13,952 nucleotides of DNA from a bacterium (GCA_011051855.1 DRKG01000498.1:1-13952); one strand, 5' to 3'. Positions 1 to 8,765 are shown, counted from the first letter of the stretch. Notes: a model not told the origin generated them from the sequence alone. Numbers and translations are program-made.

Positions 1-964
1 CGGCGACGTCGACGGCGGCGACCAAGTCCGCATCGCCCAGCAACCGCCGGTCCGCAGCGTGCAGCGCGCGGTCGAACGTCGGCGCCGGTTCGAGACAGGC
101 GACGGTGGTCTCGATCACGACCATGCTGCCAGCCGCCACGGCCTTGCGCAGTTCCTGGGCGGAACCGAAACACACATCCCCCCCGCCTCCCGGTTCGAGC
201 CGTACGCCGACGCACGCGTGCCCGTGCAACAACACCACGAACGGCAGCAACCCGACGTGCTCGCACAACGCCGCGAACGCCAACGCCAGATCCAGGCAGG
301 TCGCGAGACGCTCGCCGAAGACTTGCTCGGGCAACCGCACCTTCTGCCCCGTGCGCTCGAAGCTCGGCGGCTCGCTGACGTAGCGGATCCCGACCGCGCA
401 GACCGCATCGTAGAGCGCCTCGACCATCGCGCGCACGCGTTCGGGGTCGGAGCGCTGCATGCCATCGAGCGAGCCGTCACCGGTCAGCGCACAGAGCCGT
501 TCGCCGGCGGCCCGCAGCACGGGCGCCAACACCGGATGGTTCGGCTGCACGAACGCGGCGAGCAGCGCCGGCAACACGTCGAGGCCCGGCCACTCGTTGC
601 CGGCCAGCACGTCGATCGGCGCCGACCAGCGTGCCAGCGGCTCGTCTTCACCTTCGGCAGTCGCGGTGACGACCAGATCGGCGCGCACGGCTTCGAGCAA
701 ACCGGCGAAGGCATCGCCCAGGAGCCGCAGGTCCGGCGCCCCCAGTTCGCGGCGTTCGCCGACCAGAAGGCCGTCGACGCCAAGCTCTGCCGCGGTCGCG
801 AAGTCCCCGAGCGTCACCCGCACCAACAGGCCGTCGAGATCGCGTTCGCCGCCGTTGTGCAGTTCGATGCCGAACAGCCACGGCACGGCGTTCTGCTGCA
901 TCGCGTAGCACAGGCGGTCGGCGTGGCGCACGTCGATCGTGAGGCCGTTGCTGCGGAGGGTCAC
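1..964 (-). CDS. DUF4011/DUF3320-type large helicase-family protein, N-terminal part (partial at left edge)
   Basis: The minus-strand frame from a GTG at 964-962 is open to the window edge (321 codons, no stop) and reads as a real protein. Its early segment CYAMQQNAVPWLFGIELHN is followed by IDVLAGNEW, ALLAAFVQPNHPVLAPVL, LDGMQRSDPERVRAMV, EPPSFERTGQKVRLPE and LATCLDLALAFAAL. From memory this order matches the N-terminus of very large (well over 1,000 aa) proteins with DUF4011, superfamily I helicase and DUF3320 regions. In the family this part has a transglutaminase-like Cys/His pattern; here C223 (TCLDLA) and H249 (GHACVGV) fit. The helicase part would lie beyond the edge and cannot be seen. 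The start is uncertain because the frame stays open upstream; GTG 964 leaves a normal leader before the conserved block. It is divergent from the FG-GAP gene. Cellular role unknown; nucleic-acid processing or defence is inference only. Confidence 0.75.
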   Translation of the reverse strand, partial: MTLRSNGLTIDVRHADRLCYAMQQNAVPWLFGIELHNGGERDLDGLLVRVTLGDFATAAELGVDGLLVGERRELGAPDLRLLGDAFAGLLEAVRADLVVTATAEGEDEPLARWSAPIDVLAGNEWPGLDVLPALLAAFVQPNHPVLAPVLRAAGERLCALTGDGSLDGMQRSDPERVRAMVEALYDAVCAVGIRYVSEPPSFERTGQKVRLPEQVFGERLATCLDLALAFAALCEHVGLLPFVVLLHGHACVGVRLEPGGGGDVCFGSAQELRKAVAAGSMVVIETTVACLEPAPTFDRALHAADRRLLGDADLVAAVDVA

Positions 965-1133
965 GAAACGCAACCGTAGGAACCCGGACGGGTTCGAGCC
1001 ACCCCGCAGATCGTCCGGGCAGCCGCTAGCCCGATCGCATGGGCCTTGCGGCCAACGACCCCCCACCACCCGGGTGTGTTATTCTTCCTGCGCTCCTCAG
1101 ACATCCTGCGCTCCTCAGACCTCGTCTCCATCC
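965..1133. promoter_or_regulatory. Divergent intergenic region between the helicase-family gene and the FG-GAP gene
   Basis: These 169 bp separate two divergently transcribed starts (GTG 964 minus, GTG 1134 plus), so both promoters should lie here. No convincing -35/-10 pair or Shine-Dalgarno site was found. The only clear structure is a tandem duplication listed separately at 1087-1120. Confidence 0.4.
1087..1120. repeat. Tandem 16-bp direct repeat upstream of the FG-GAP gene
   Basis: CCTGCGCTCCTCAGAC occurs at 1087-1102 and again at 1105-1120, an 18-bp period with a 2-nt spacer (AT). It ends 14 bp before the GTG at 1134. It may be a duplicated regulator half-site or a slippage duplication in the leader; the sequence does not decide. 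Confidence 0.75.
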
Positions 1134-2999
1134 GTGAAGATACCCCGCATACTCGTCGGAGCAATCGCCGCACTTGCTTCGTTCTCACCCGGCTTCGCGC
1201 AGGGCTTCCAGCAGTTGACCGCTCCGTACGGCGTCTCCGGCGTGTTGCCATCGAACACCCCGCTCGGTAGCGGCGTGGTCTCGGCGGACTTCGACGGGGA
1301 CGGCGACATCGACATCATCGCCGCTCCCCCCTACGGCGGGATGTTCGTGATGCTGCGCAATGACGGTGGCATGGCCTTCACCGACGTCTCCGCCACGAGC
1401 GGCCTCGGTTGGCACGGCTTTGCCCGCTGCCTCGAAGTCGCCGACGTCGACAACGACGGTGATACGGACCTGTTCGTCGGCAGCGCACTGGAGCCGGCCA
1501 AGCTGTTCCTCAACAACGGCAACGGCACGTTCGTCGAGAGCGCCGCGGCGCGCGGACTGACCAGTGCGGACGACACCTACGCCGCGACCTTCGGCGACTA
1601 CGACCGCGACGGCTGGATCGACCTCTATCTCGGCAATCGTTCCACTCCGAACGGCTCGATCGCACCGAACCGCCTCTACCGCAACCTCGGCGACGGCTAC
1701 TTCACCGACACCACCGCGACCGCCGGGGTCGCCGGCAGCGGCCTGGCGCTGGTCGCGACGTTCCTCGATTTCGACGAGGATCTGTGGCCGGATCTCCTGG
1801 TGGCGAACGACAAGGGCGCCCAGTACGGCGCCAACGAGCTGTTCCGCAACAACGGCGACGGCACGTTCGCGAACGTCGGGGCGCAGTACAACGCCAACAT
1901 CGCGGTCGACGGCATGGGCCTCGACCACCTCGACGTGTTCAACGACGGCGGCGTCGACTTCTTCTGCACCGACCTGGCGCCAACCCATCTGTTCGAAGTC
2001 TGGGACCCGGTGGCGAACGCCTACTCGATCCAAACTGCGACCTACGGCCTGCAGGGCGGCTACCTGGGGTGGGCCTGCAACTTCTTCGACTACGACAACG
2101 ACGGTTGGCAGGATCTGCACGTCGTGCACATCAGCCAGCCGAACATGCTGTTCCACAACCCGGGCCAGCCAGCGGCGGCGCAGGTGCCGTGGACGAACGT
2201 GGCGCCGGCGCTCGGGCTCGACCAGAGCTATTCGCAGTTCACCGTGTCGGTGGCGGATTTCGACGACGACGGGCGCGTCGACCTGCTGCAGCGCTACGCG
2301 CTCGGCTTCCCGGCTTCGAGCGAGGGGCTGACCCTGCATCAGAACCAGGTGGCCACCGGCAATTGGCTGAAGCTGCGCACGATCGGCCGCCGCAGCAACC
2401 GCGACGGCCTCGGCGCGCGCGTCGCCGTGACCGTCGGCACCATGACGCAGCGGCAGTGGGTGCGCAGCGGAGTCGGCTACCTGGGCGGTTCGGATCGCCG
2501 ACTGCATTTCGGACTCGGCAACGCCACCCTGGTGGACCACGTCGAGATCACCTGGCCGAGCGGCCAGGTGCAGCACCTGACCGACATCGCCGCCAATCAG
2601 ATCATCGACGTGGTCGAGCCGGTCCTGACGACACCCGGCCAGGTCGCGGTCGGTGGTGCGACGACCATCGATCTATCGGTGCCCGGCGACGAACTGCTGC
2701 CCTACATGATCGTGCTGTCGCTGTCGGCCAACACGGGCATTGCCCTGCCCGACGGCGACGTGATTCCGATCGACTTCGATTTCGTCACGGCGCTGACGCT
2801 CGACCCGCTCAACCCGGTACTGGTCGGCTCGGTCGGCACACTCGACCAAACCGGCGCTGCGACCGCGACCCTGAACGTGCCGCCGCTGCCGTTCCTGAGC
2901 GGATGGACGCTCTACGGCGCGGCGCTGACGACCGACCAGCCGACGTTTCCGTATGCGCGCACGGTGTTGGCGCACCCGATCACGATCGCGATCCAGTAG
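1134..2999 (+). CDS. Secreted FG-GAP/VCBS repeat protein with ASPIC/UnbV domain
   Basis: This is a 621-aa exported protein. The GTG at 1134 gives VKIPRILVGAIAALAS followed by a likely cleavage after FAQ, a good signal peptide; starting upstream at ATG 939 would add 65 low-complexity residues before it. The mature part has at least six Ca-binding-type Asp loops of FG-GAP/VCBS repeats (DFDGDGDID, DVDNDGDTD, DYDRDGWID, DFDEDLWPD, DYDNDGWQD, DFDDDGRVD), expected to form a beta-propeller. Roughly residues 400-485 are an ASPIC/UnbV domain (GDGLGARVAV-like segment, then GYLGGSDRRLHFGLG and ITWPSGQVQ). The last ~120 residues are a beta-rich module resembling the C-terminus of the M14 peptidase in this window. 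Family members are extracellular or cell-surface proteins, abundant in planctomycetes, with no firm biochemical role. It has no apparent operon partner. Confidence 0.85.
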   Translation: MKIPRILVGAIAALASFSPGFAQGFQQLTAPYGVSGVLPSNTPLGSGVVSADFDGDGDIDIIAAPPYGGMFVMLRNDGGMAFTDVSATSGLGWHGFARCLEVADVDNDGDTDLFVGSALEPAKLFLNNGNGTFVESAAARGLTSADDTYAATFGDYDRDGWIDLYLGNRSTPNGSIAPNRLYRNLGDGYFTDTTATAGVAGSGLALVATFLDFDEDLWPDLLVANDKGAQYGANELFRNNGDGTFANVGAQYNANIAVDGMGLDHLDVFNDGGVDFFCTDLAPTHLFEVWDPVANAYSIQTATYGLQGGYLGWACNFFDYDNDGWQDLHVVHISQPNMLFHNPGQPAAAQVPWTNVAPALGLDQSYSQFTVSVADFDDDGRVDLLQRYALGFPASSEGLTLHQNQVATGNWLKLRTIGRRSNRDGLGARVAVTVGTMTQRQWVRSGVGYLGGSDRRLHFGLGNATLVDHVEITWPSGQVQHLTDIAANQIIDVVEPVLTTPGQVAVGGATTIDLSVPGDELLPYMIVLSLSANTGIALPDGDVIPIDFDFVTALTLDPLNPVLVGSVGTLDQTGAATATLNVPPLPFLSGWTLYGAALTTDQPTFPYARTVLAHPITIAIQ

Positions 3000-3013
3000 C
3001 CCCGCGCGGGCTA
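2997..3013. terminator. Hairpin spanning two convergent stop codons
   Basis: TAGCCC (2997-3002) and GGGCTA (3008-3013) form a perfect 6-bp stem with loop CGCGC. The left arm contains the TAG of the FG-GAP gene and the right arm contains, on the minus strand, the TAG of the SDR remnant. There is no T-tract on either side, so it is only a candidate bidirectional terminator. Confidence 0.4.
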
Positions 3014-3207
3014 CCGCGTGGTCGCGCGCCGATCGAGGTGGGTGTAGCCGCCGTCGACGAACACCATCTGGCCGGTGGTGTGCGACGACCGGGACGACGC
3101 CAGGAACGCCACCGTGTCGGCGACCTCCTCGGCCGTGGTGAAGCGCGCACCGAGCGGCGCGAGTTCCAACGCCCACTCGTGACCTTGCCAGTCAACCCGA
3201 GATCCAT
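3011..3207 (-). pseudogene. Internally deleted short-chain dehydrogenase/reductase (SDR) remnant
   Basis: On the minus strand an ATG at 3207-3205 begins MDLGLTGKV, the typical start of an SDR just before its TGxxxGxG nucleotide-binding loop. After about ten codons the match ends. In another frame, from about 3170 to the TAG at 3013-3011, the sequence reads ELAPLGARFTTAEEVADTV, AFLASSRSSHTTGQMV and FVDGGYTHLDR, the typical SDR C-terminus (TxGQxxxVDGG). The two ends are therefore present, but the ~200 residues between them, including the cofactor loop and catalytic Ser-Tyr-Lys, are gone and the frame is shifted. It cannot encode an active enzyme. It lies between the FG-GAP gene and the box operon, with its start facing away from boxC, so the intact ancestor may have been divergent from the operon. 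An assembly join is the alternative explanation. Confidence 0.75.
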
Positions 3208-3268
3208 CCAGGCAGCCCAACCCGATCCATGCGTGAATCCGCACCGCCAGCACGCGCGCGAGCGGCAC

Positions 3269-3274
3269 TATACT
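3269..3274 (+). promoter_or_regulatory. Candidate -10 element of the box operon promoter
   Basis: TATACT matches five of six positions of the sigma-70 -10 consensus and stands out in a GC-rich region. No good TTGACA lies ~17 bp upstream, so an activator or a weak -35 would be needed. It is ~100 nt upstream of the boxC ATG and 12 nt upstream of the inverted repeat at 3286-3308. Confidence 0.35.
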
Positions 3275-3285
3275 GCATGATCGGC

Positions 3286-3308
3286 CAGCATATTCGTGCG
3301 ATATGCTG
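3286..3308. promoter_or_regulatory. Putative operator: perfect 8-bp inverted repeat upstream of boxC
   Basis: CAGCATAT (3286-3293) and ATATGCTG (3301-3308) are perfect inverted repeats with a 7-bp spacer. The arms are AT-rich against a GC-rich background and sit just downstream of the TATACT element, about where transcription would start. This geometry suits a dimeric repressor or substrate-responsive regulator of the box operon. No regulator gene is in the window, so its identity is unknown. Confidence 0.45.
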
Positions 3309-3376
3309 CTTGCTCCGCAGAGAGCTCATCCGCACACTGTTCGCCCCTCGTCCGAGGCTCTCTGATCGCCGTCCGT

Positions 3377-5002
3377 ATGACCGACTTCCATCGACACCCC
3401 GACTCCTACCACCACTGGCAGCTCGAGTTCGACGGCGACGTCGCGCACCTGCGCATGAACGTCGACCCGGACCACCCTTTCCGCGAAGGCTACGAACTGA
3501 AGCTGAACAGCTACGACCTCGCCGTCGACATCGAACTGGCCGACGCGATCCAGCGGTTGCGCTTCGAGCACCCGGAAGTCAAGGCACTGGTGGTCGGCAG
3601 CGGCCAGGAGCGCGCGTTCTGCGCGGGCGCGAACATCCCGATGCTCAAATCGAGTTCGCACCCCTTCAAGGTCAACTTCTGCAAGTTCACCAACGAGACG
3701 CGGCTCAGCCTCGAAGACTACAGCCAGAACTCCGGCGTGAAGTCGATCTGCGCGATCCACGCGGCCTGCGCCGGCGGCGGCTACGAACTGGCGCTGGCGT
3801 GCGACGAGATCCACTTGGTCAACGACAACAACTCGGCGGTATCGCTGCCCGAGGTGCCGCTGCTCGGCGTGCTGCCCGGCACCGGCGGCCTGACGCGGAT
3901 CGTCGACAAGCGCAAGGTTCGCCGCGACCGCGCCGACGTCTTCTGCACCATGGCCGAAGGCCTGCGCGGCAAGAAGGCTCTCAAGTGGGGCTTCGTCGAC
4001 GCGATCTGGCCGAAGTCGAAGTTCCACGACAAGGTCGCCGAGCGCGCCCGCGAACTCGCCGCCAGCTCGAACAAGCCGACCGGCGGGGGCATCACCCTCG
4101 ATCCGATCGTGCACGAACGCACCGAGGACGGCGATTACGTCTACGAACACATTCGGCTGTCGGTCGACGCCGACAAGCGCATCGCGACGTTGACCGTCAG
4201 CGGCCCGACGGGAGAACAGCCTCGGGACGGCGCCGGTTACGAGGCCGCCGGCTGCAGCGCTTGGGCGATCAAGGCCTGGCGTGAACTCGACGACGCGCTG
4301 CTGCAACTGCGCTTCGATCACGAAGAGATCGGCCTGATCGCGCTGCGCACCAAGGGCGACCGGAGCACGTTGCTGCAGGTCGAACAGGACCTGGTCGCAC
4401 ACAAGGACCACTGGCTCTGCAACGAGATCATCCTGTTGATCGCGCGCGTCTGTCGACGCTTCGACCTGATGGCGCGTTCGAGCTACGCGCTGATCGACAA
4501 CGACGGCTGCGCCGCCGGCACCTTCCTCGAACTGGCGATGGCCTGCGACCGCATCTACCTGCTCGACGACGACGGCGTCGAGGTGGCGGTCGGCCCGCTC
4601 AGCGGCGGCCTGCTGCCGATGAGCCACGGCCTCAGCCGGTTGCAGAACCGGTTCCTGAGCACGCCCGAACAGGCCGAGAAGCTGGCCAAGGACCAGCCGA
4701 CGTTGAACGCTCCGGAAGCCGACGAGGAAGGCCTCTGCACCTACCTGCTCGATCCGATCGACTGGGACGACGACGTGCGCATCGCGCTCGAGGAGCGCGT
4801 GTCGCTGTCGCCGGACGCCCTGACCGGCATGGAAGCCTCGCTGCGCTTCGGCGGCGCCGAGAATTGCGACAGCAAGATCTTCGGCCGCCTCAGCGCCTGG
4901 CAGAACTGGATCTTCATCCGCCCCAACGCCACCGGCGACACCGGGGCACTGACCCGCTACGGCGCGCCCGAAGGCGCGCAATTCGACTGGCGGCGGACCT
5001 GA
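3377..5002 (+). CDS. boxC: BoxC, benzoyl-CoA-dihydrodiol lyase (2,3-epoxybenzoyl-CoA dihydrolase)
   Basis: This 541-aa cytoplasmic crotonase-superfamily enzyme opens the ring of 2,3-epoxybenzoyl-CoA by adding water, giving 3,4-dehydroadipyl-CoA semialdehyde and formate in the aerobic hybrid benzoate pathway. ATG 3377 starts MTDFHRHPDSYHHWQLEFDG, matching the family; the in-frame ATG at 3296 lies inside the operator-like repeat and adds unrelated residues. Two crotonase-like halves are visible. The first has GSGQERAFCAGANI (~75-87, first oxyanion-hole loop), HAACAGGGYELALACDEI (~128-145, second loop) and LPEVPLLGVLPGTGG (~157-171). The second has YALIDNDGCAAGTFLELAMA and GPLSGGLLP. Its length is close to the ~550 aa of proteobacterial BoxC as I recall it. 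It is the first gene of the operon, 43 nt before boxB, and ends in TGA. Identification is by recalled similarity but is strong because boxB is adjacent. Confidence 0.93.
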   Translation: MTDFHRHPDSYHHWQLEFDGDVAHLRMNVDPDHPFREGYELKLNSYDLAVDIELADAIQRLRFEHPEVKALVVGSGQERAFCAGANIPMLKSSSHPFKVNFCKFTNETRLSLEDYSQNSGVKSICAIHAACAGGGYELALACDEIHLVNDNNSAVSLPEVPLLGVLPGTGGLTRIVDKRKVRRDRADVFCTMAEGLRGKKALKWGFVDAIWPKSKFHDKVAERARELAASSNKPTGGGITLDPIVHERTEDGDYVYEHIRLSVDADKRIATLTVSGPTGEQPRDGAGYEAAGCSAWAIKAWRELDDALLQLRFDHEEIGLIALRTKGDRSTLLQVEQDLVAHKDHWLCNEIILLIARVCRRFDLMARSSYALIDNDGCAAGTFLELAMACDRIYLLDDDGVEVAVGPLSGGLLPMSHGLSRLQNRFLSTPEQAEKLAKDQPTLNAPEADEEGLCTYLLDPIDWDDDVRIALEERVSLSPDALTGMEASLRFGGAENCDSKIFGRLSAWQNWIFIRPNATGDTGALTRYGAPEGAQFDWRRT

Positions 5003-5031
5003 TCCCCGCCCATCCCCGCAACGTGCAAAGC

Positions 5032-5036
5032 AAGGA
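5032..5036 (+). promoter_or_regulatory. Shine-Dalgarno site of boxB
   Basis: AAGGA lies 9 nt before the boxB ATG at 5046. It is one of the few clear ribosome binding sites in the window and supports that start and translation separate from boxC. Confidence 0.65.
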
Positions 5037-5045
5037 CGCAGCACC

Positions 5046-6464
<1,419 letters not shown>

Positions 6465-6505
6465 CCCGGGCCAATCGGCACGGCACCTGCTCGCTTGCTA
6501 CGAAC

Positions 6506-6841
6506 ATGACCAACCGACTTTGCTACGTCTGTGAGGGCGGCGACTGCACCGAGAAGGGCAGCGGCGACGTCTTCGACCAGCTCCGCGACCTCGTGCGCGA
6601 GTTCGACCCCGACGAGGAGCGCATCAAGATCCGCCGCTACCCGTGCTTCGGCGCGTGCGAGCAGGGCATCAACGTGACCCTGTACCCCGACAAGGTCTTC
6701 TACAGCCACGTCACCGAGGCCGACCTGCCCGACATCGTCGCGCACATCAAGGGCGACGGCGAGAAGGTCGAGCGCCTGACCGGCAAGTGCGAGCCGGACG
6801 TCGAGCAGATCATCTGGGACATGCTCGACAGTCCGTACTGA
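6506..6841 (+). CDS. Thioredoxin-like [2Fe-2S] ferredoxin in the box operon
   Basis: This 111-aa soluble protein starts MTNRLCYVCEGGDCTEKGSG. The cluster motif of thioredoxin-fold ferredoxins and NuoE-type subunits is present: C9-x4-C14, then C47-x3-C51 (RRYPCFGACEQGINVTLYPD). C6 and C95 are extra. After the second pair, the VFYSHVTEADLPDIVAHI segment fits the fold's last strand and helix, where NuoE-type proteins carry the ligand-binding half. ATG 6506 is chosen because the upstream extension overlaps boxB out of frame. It lies 41 nt after boxB and is the last gene of the operon; the next gene is convergent. Because BoxA is absent here and BoxB needs an electron donor, this protein is a plausible carrier to BoxB, possibly from a NuoF-like reductase. 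That role is inference; the fold and cluster are well supported. Confidence 0.85.
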   Translation: MTNRLCYVCEGGDCTEKGSGDVFDQLRDLVREFDPDEERIKIRRYPCFGACEQGINVTLYPDKVFYSHVTEADLPDIVAHIKGDGEKVERLTGKCEPDVEQIIWDMLDSPY

Positions 6842-6862
6842 CCATACCGACGCTGCGGCGGC

Positions 6863-6886
6863 CTACGGGACGATCTACGGGACGAT
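6863..6886. repeat. Perfect 12-bp tandem duplication at the stop codon of the M14 peptidase gene
   Basis: CTACGGGACGAT occurs at 6863-6874 and 6875-6886 without a gap. On the minus strand it duplicates the last codons and stop of the peptidase gene (I-V-P-stop), leaving a second in-frame TAG right after the first. It looks like a small replication-slippage duplication in the 34-bp convergent gap. Confidence 0.8.
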
Positions 6887-8683
6887 CGTCACCGGCAGCG
6901 AGTTCGACCAGGTCTTCACGCTGCCCTGGTAGTTGCCGTCGACGGTGATCCCACCGAAGTAGGTCGTGATGCCGACCAGCCACGGCACGTTCGGGATGAT
7001 CAGCACCGACTGCGCCGTGCCGAAGCCCTGCAGCGTGGTCCAGGTCGGCGACAAGAACGGGTTGCCCGTCAGAGCAGCGGCCATCAAGGCGTCGTTGTTG
7101 AGCGGGATGACGCGCCCGTAGCCGAGGTCGATGCCGGGCGTGGTGTCCATGCTCCAGCCGATCAGCGCCTGCTTGCCGGCGTCGCCGAAGCTGGTGTAGG
7201 TGAACGTCACGGTCGTACCGAGCTGGCCGGTGCCGCTCTTGACGAAGGTTCCCGCGACGCCGACCTCGAGCATCACGTCGAGCGTGACCGGCTGGTCGTA
7301 GCTGGTGACCGTGACCGGCACGGTCTTGCTGACGTGGCCGGGGGCCGCGAACGTCACGTTCCAGGTGCCGAGCGGTAGCCACAGCGCGTAGCGACCGTCG
7401 CGCGCGCGGCTCTCGCTGACTTCGCCGTGCGCGAAGGTGCCCGCACCGAACGTGATCGTCGCCTCGACCGGTGCCGAGCCCAACGTCGACAACACGTGGC
7501 CGCGCATCGCCGGACGCCAGGTGGTGAGCGCGTTCTTGACGCCGGGCCAGACGATGGCCTCCTCGGCGACAGTGGCGCTGAACGGCGGCTGGAACGACGT
7601 GCCGACCTCGACCAGATACGAGAGCGTGCCGTGCGACCAATGCTCCTCGGGCGCCTCGCCCGATGCCGACGGATCGCGCTTCTGGTAGCCCATCGGCGCG
7701 CGCAGGTCGTCCAGGTAGTGCTCGATCAGCGCATCGACAGCCGGGTAGGTCGTCGCACACGGCGAGTAGGTGCGCAGCACCTCGCGGCCCGAGCTGTGGA
7801 AGTCGATGTAGATCTCGGGGCGCAATCGCGCAATCAGGTTGCGCATCGTGACCACCTCGGGCTCGCTGCCCGGCGACGGGCCCTTGTAGATCGAACTGCT
7901 CGGATTCGACGACGCGCCGCACAGCCCCCACAGGAACGGGAAGTTGCGGTTCAGATCGACCCCGTAGCTGCCGCCGTTGTTGCGGCGGTTCTTGCGCCAC
8001 CACTGGTCGACGGTCCACACGTGGTTCACGCCATCCGGGTTCGCCATCGGCACGAAGTAGATCTCGTGACCATCGACCAGCGCCTGCAGTTGCGGATCGC
8101 TGGCGTAGCCGGCGAGCACCCGCTGCATCGCGCCAATGACCATGTGCGGTGTGTTCAGCTCGCGCGCATGGTGCTGCGCCGCGACGACGATCGCCGGCTC
8201 GTCCTCGTCGCTGGCGACGTTGTCGCTGACCTTGAGCGCGAAGATCGACCGACCCTCGTGGGTCGGCAGCCCGCCCGGCAGCGCACTGAGGTCGACCTTC
8301 ATCGCCAGCGCCGGGTAGGCCGCCGCCTCGGCGTCGATGGCCGCCTCGATCTCGGCGACCGTGTAGTAGAGCGGATCCGGGAGATCGGTTTCGCTGGCCG
8401 CCAACATCTCGGCATAGACCGCTCCGAACGGGCGCGAATCGGCCCGCCAGACGGCGCTCGGCAACAGCGACCGGAGCAGCACCTTCTGGCTGTGTTCGAC
8501 GCGGAACTCGATCTCGCCGTCGGCCGGCACCGCCGCAGCGCAGCACGATCCGATCACATCGAAGTGCTGCTGGATCAGCAACCGTTGGCCCGGCGTCGGC
8601 TGCTGCACGACGTAAACCGACGATTGGGCCATCGACAAGGAACAGGCGACAAAGCACCCCAGAACGGCGAGCACGAGACGCAT
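6875..8683 (-). CDS. Secreted M14-family zinc carboxypeptidase with C-terminal accessory domains
   Basis: This 602-aa exported peptidase hydrolyses peptide or amide bonds near a C-terminus. ATG 8683-8681 gives MRLVLAVLGCFVACSLSMAQ, a signal peptide; the in-frame ATG 27 nt upstream adds charged residues before it. The M14 catalytic domain is complete: zinc ligands H172 and E175 in HARE, N245-R246 in GVDLNRNFPF for the substrate carboxylate, third zinc ligand H296 in DFHSSG, and catalytic E359 in YLVEVG. Residues ~400-467 look like a beta-sandwich regulatory-like domain (GTWNVTFAAPGHVSKTVPVT). The final ~130 residues are a beta-rich module ending VTIVP, similar in layout to the end of the FG-GAP protein. 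It lies downstream of the membrane-protein gene on the same strand, with a structured 82-bp gap between them. Likely role is nutrient peptide degradation outside the cell or in the periplasm. Confidence 0.9.
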   Translation of the reverse strand: MRLVLAVLGCFVACSLSMAQSSVYVVQQPTPGQRLLIQQHFDVIGSCCAAAVPADGEIEFRVEHSQKVLLRSLLPSAVWRADSRPFGAVYAEMLAASETDLPDPLYYTVAEIEAAIDAEAAAYPALAMKVDLSALPGGLPTHEGRSIFALKVSDNVASDEDEPAIVVAAQHHARELNTPHMVIGAMQRVLAGYASDPQLQALVDGHEIYFVPMANPDGVNHVWTVDQWWRKNRRNNGGSYGVDLNRNFPFLWGLCGASSNPSSSIYKGPSPGSEPEVVTMRNLIARLRPEIYIDFHSSGREVLRTYSPCATTYPAVDALIEHYLDDLRAPMGYQKRDPSASGEAPEEHWSHGTLSYLVEVGTSFQPPFSATVAEEAIVWPGVKNALTTWRPAMRGHVLSTLGSAPVEATITFGAGTFAHGEVSESRARDGRYALWLPLGTWNVTFAAPGHVSKTVPVTVTSYDQPVTLDVMLEVGVAGTFVKSGTGQLGTTVTFTYTSFGDAGKQALIGWSMDTTPGIDLGYGRVIPLNNDALMAAALTGNPFLSPTWTTLQGFGTAQSVLIIPNVPWLVGITTYFGGITVDGNYQGSVKTWSNSLPVTIVP

Positions 8684-8711
8684 AGATGGAGCGTACCGTA
8701 CCCGGTACATC

Positions 8712-8763
8712 CAACAACCCGACCGGGCCTATCGCCCGGGCGTTATTCCCGGCGAGGTTGTTG
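8712..8763 (-). terminator. Structured intergenic element, possible terminator or attenuator
   Basis: Between the membrane-protein stop (8768-8766) and the M14 start, CAACAACC (8712-8719) pairs with GGTTGTTG (8756-8763). Inside are two mutually exclusive hairpins sharing one arm: CCGGGC/GCCCGG (8723-8728 with 8734-8739) and CCGGG/CCCGG (8736-8740 with 8748-8752). No long U-tract follows on the minus strand, so termination is not certain. Competing hairpins could act as an attenuator. Confidence 0.35.
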
Positions 8764-8765
8764 TT

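Noticed and set aside
59..979. 306-aa plus-strand ORF at the left edge
   Set aside because: Arg/Gln/His-rich shadow translation; the minus-strand frame over the same bases reads as a coherent helicase-family N-terminus.
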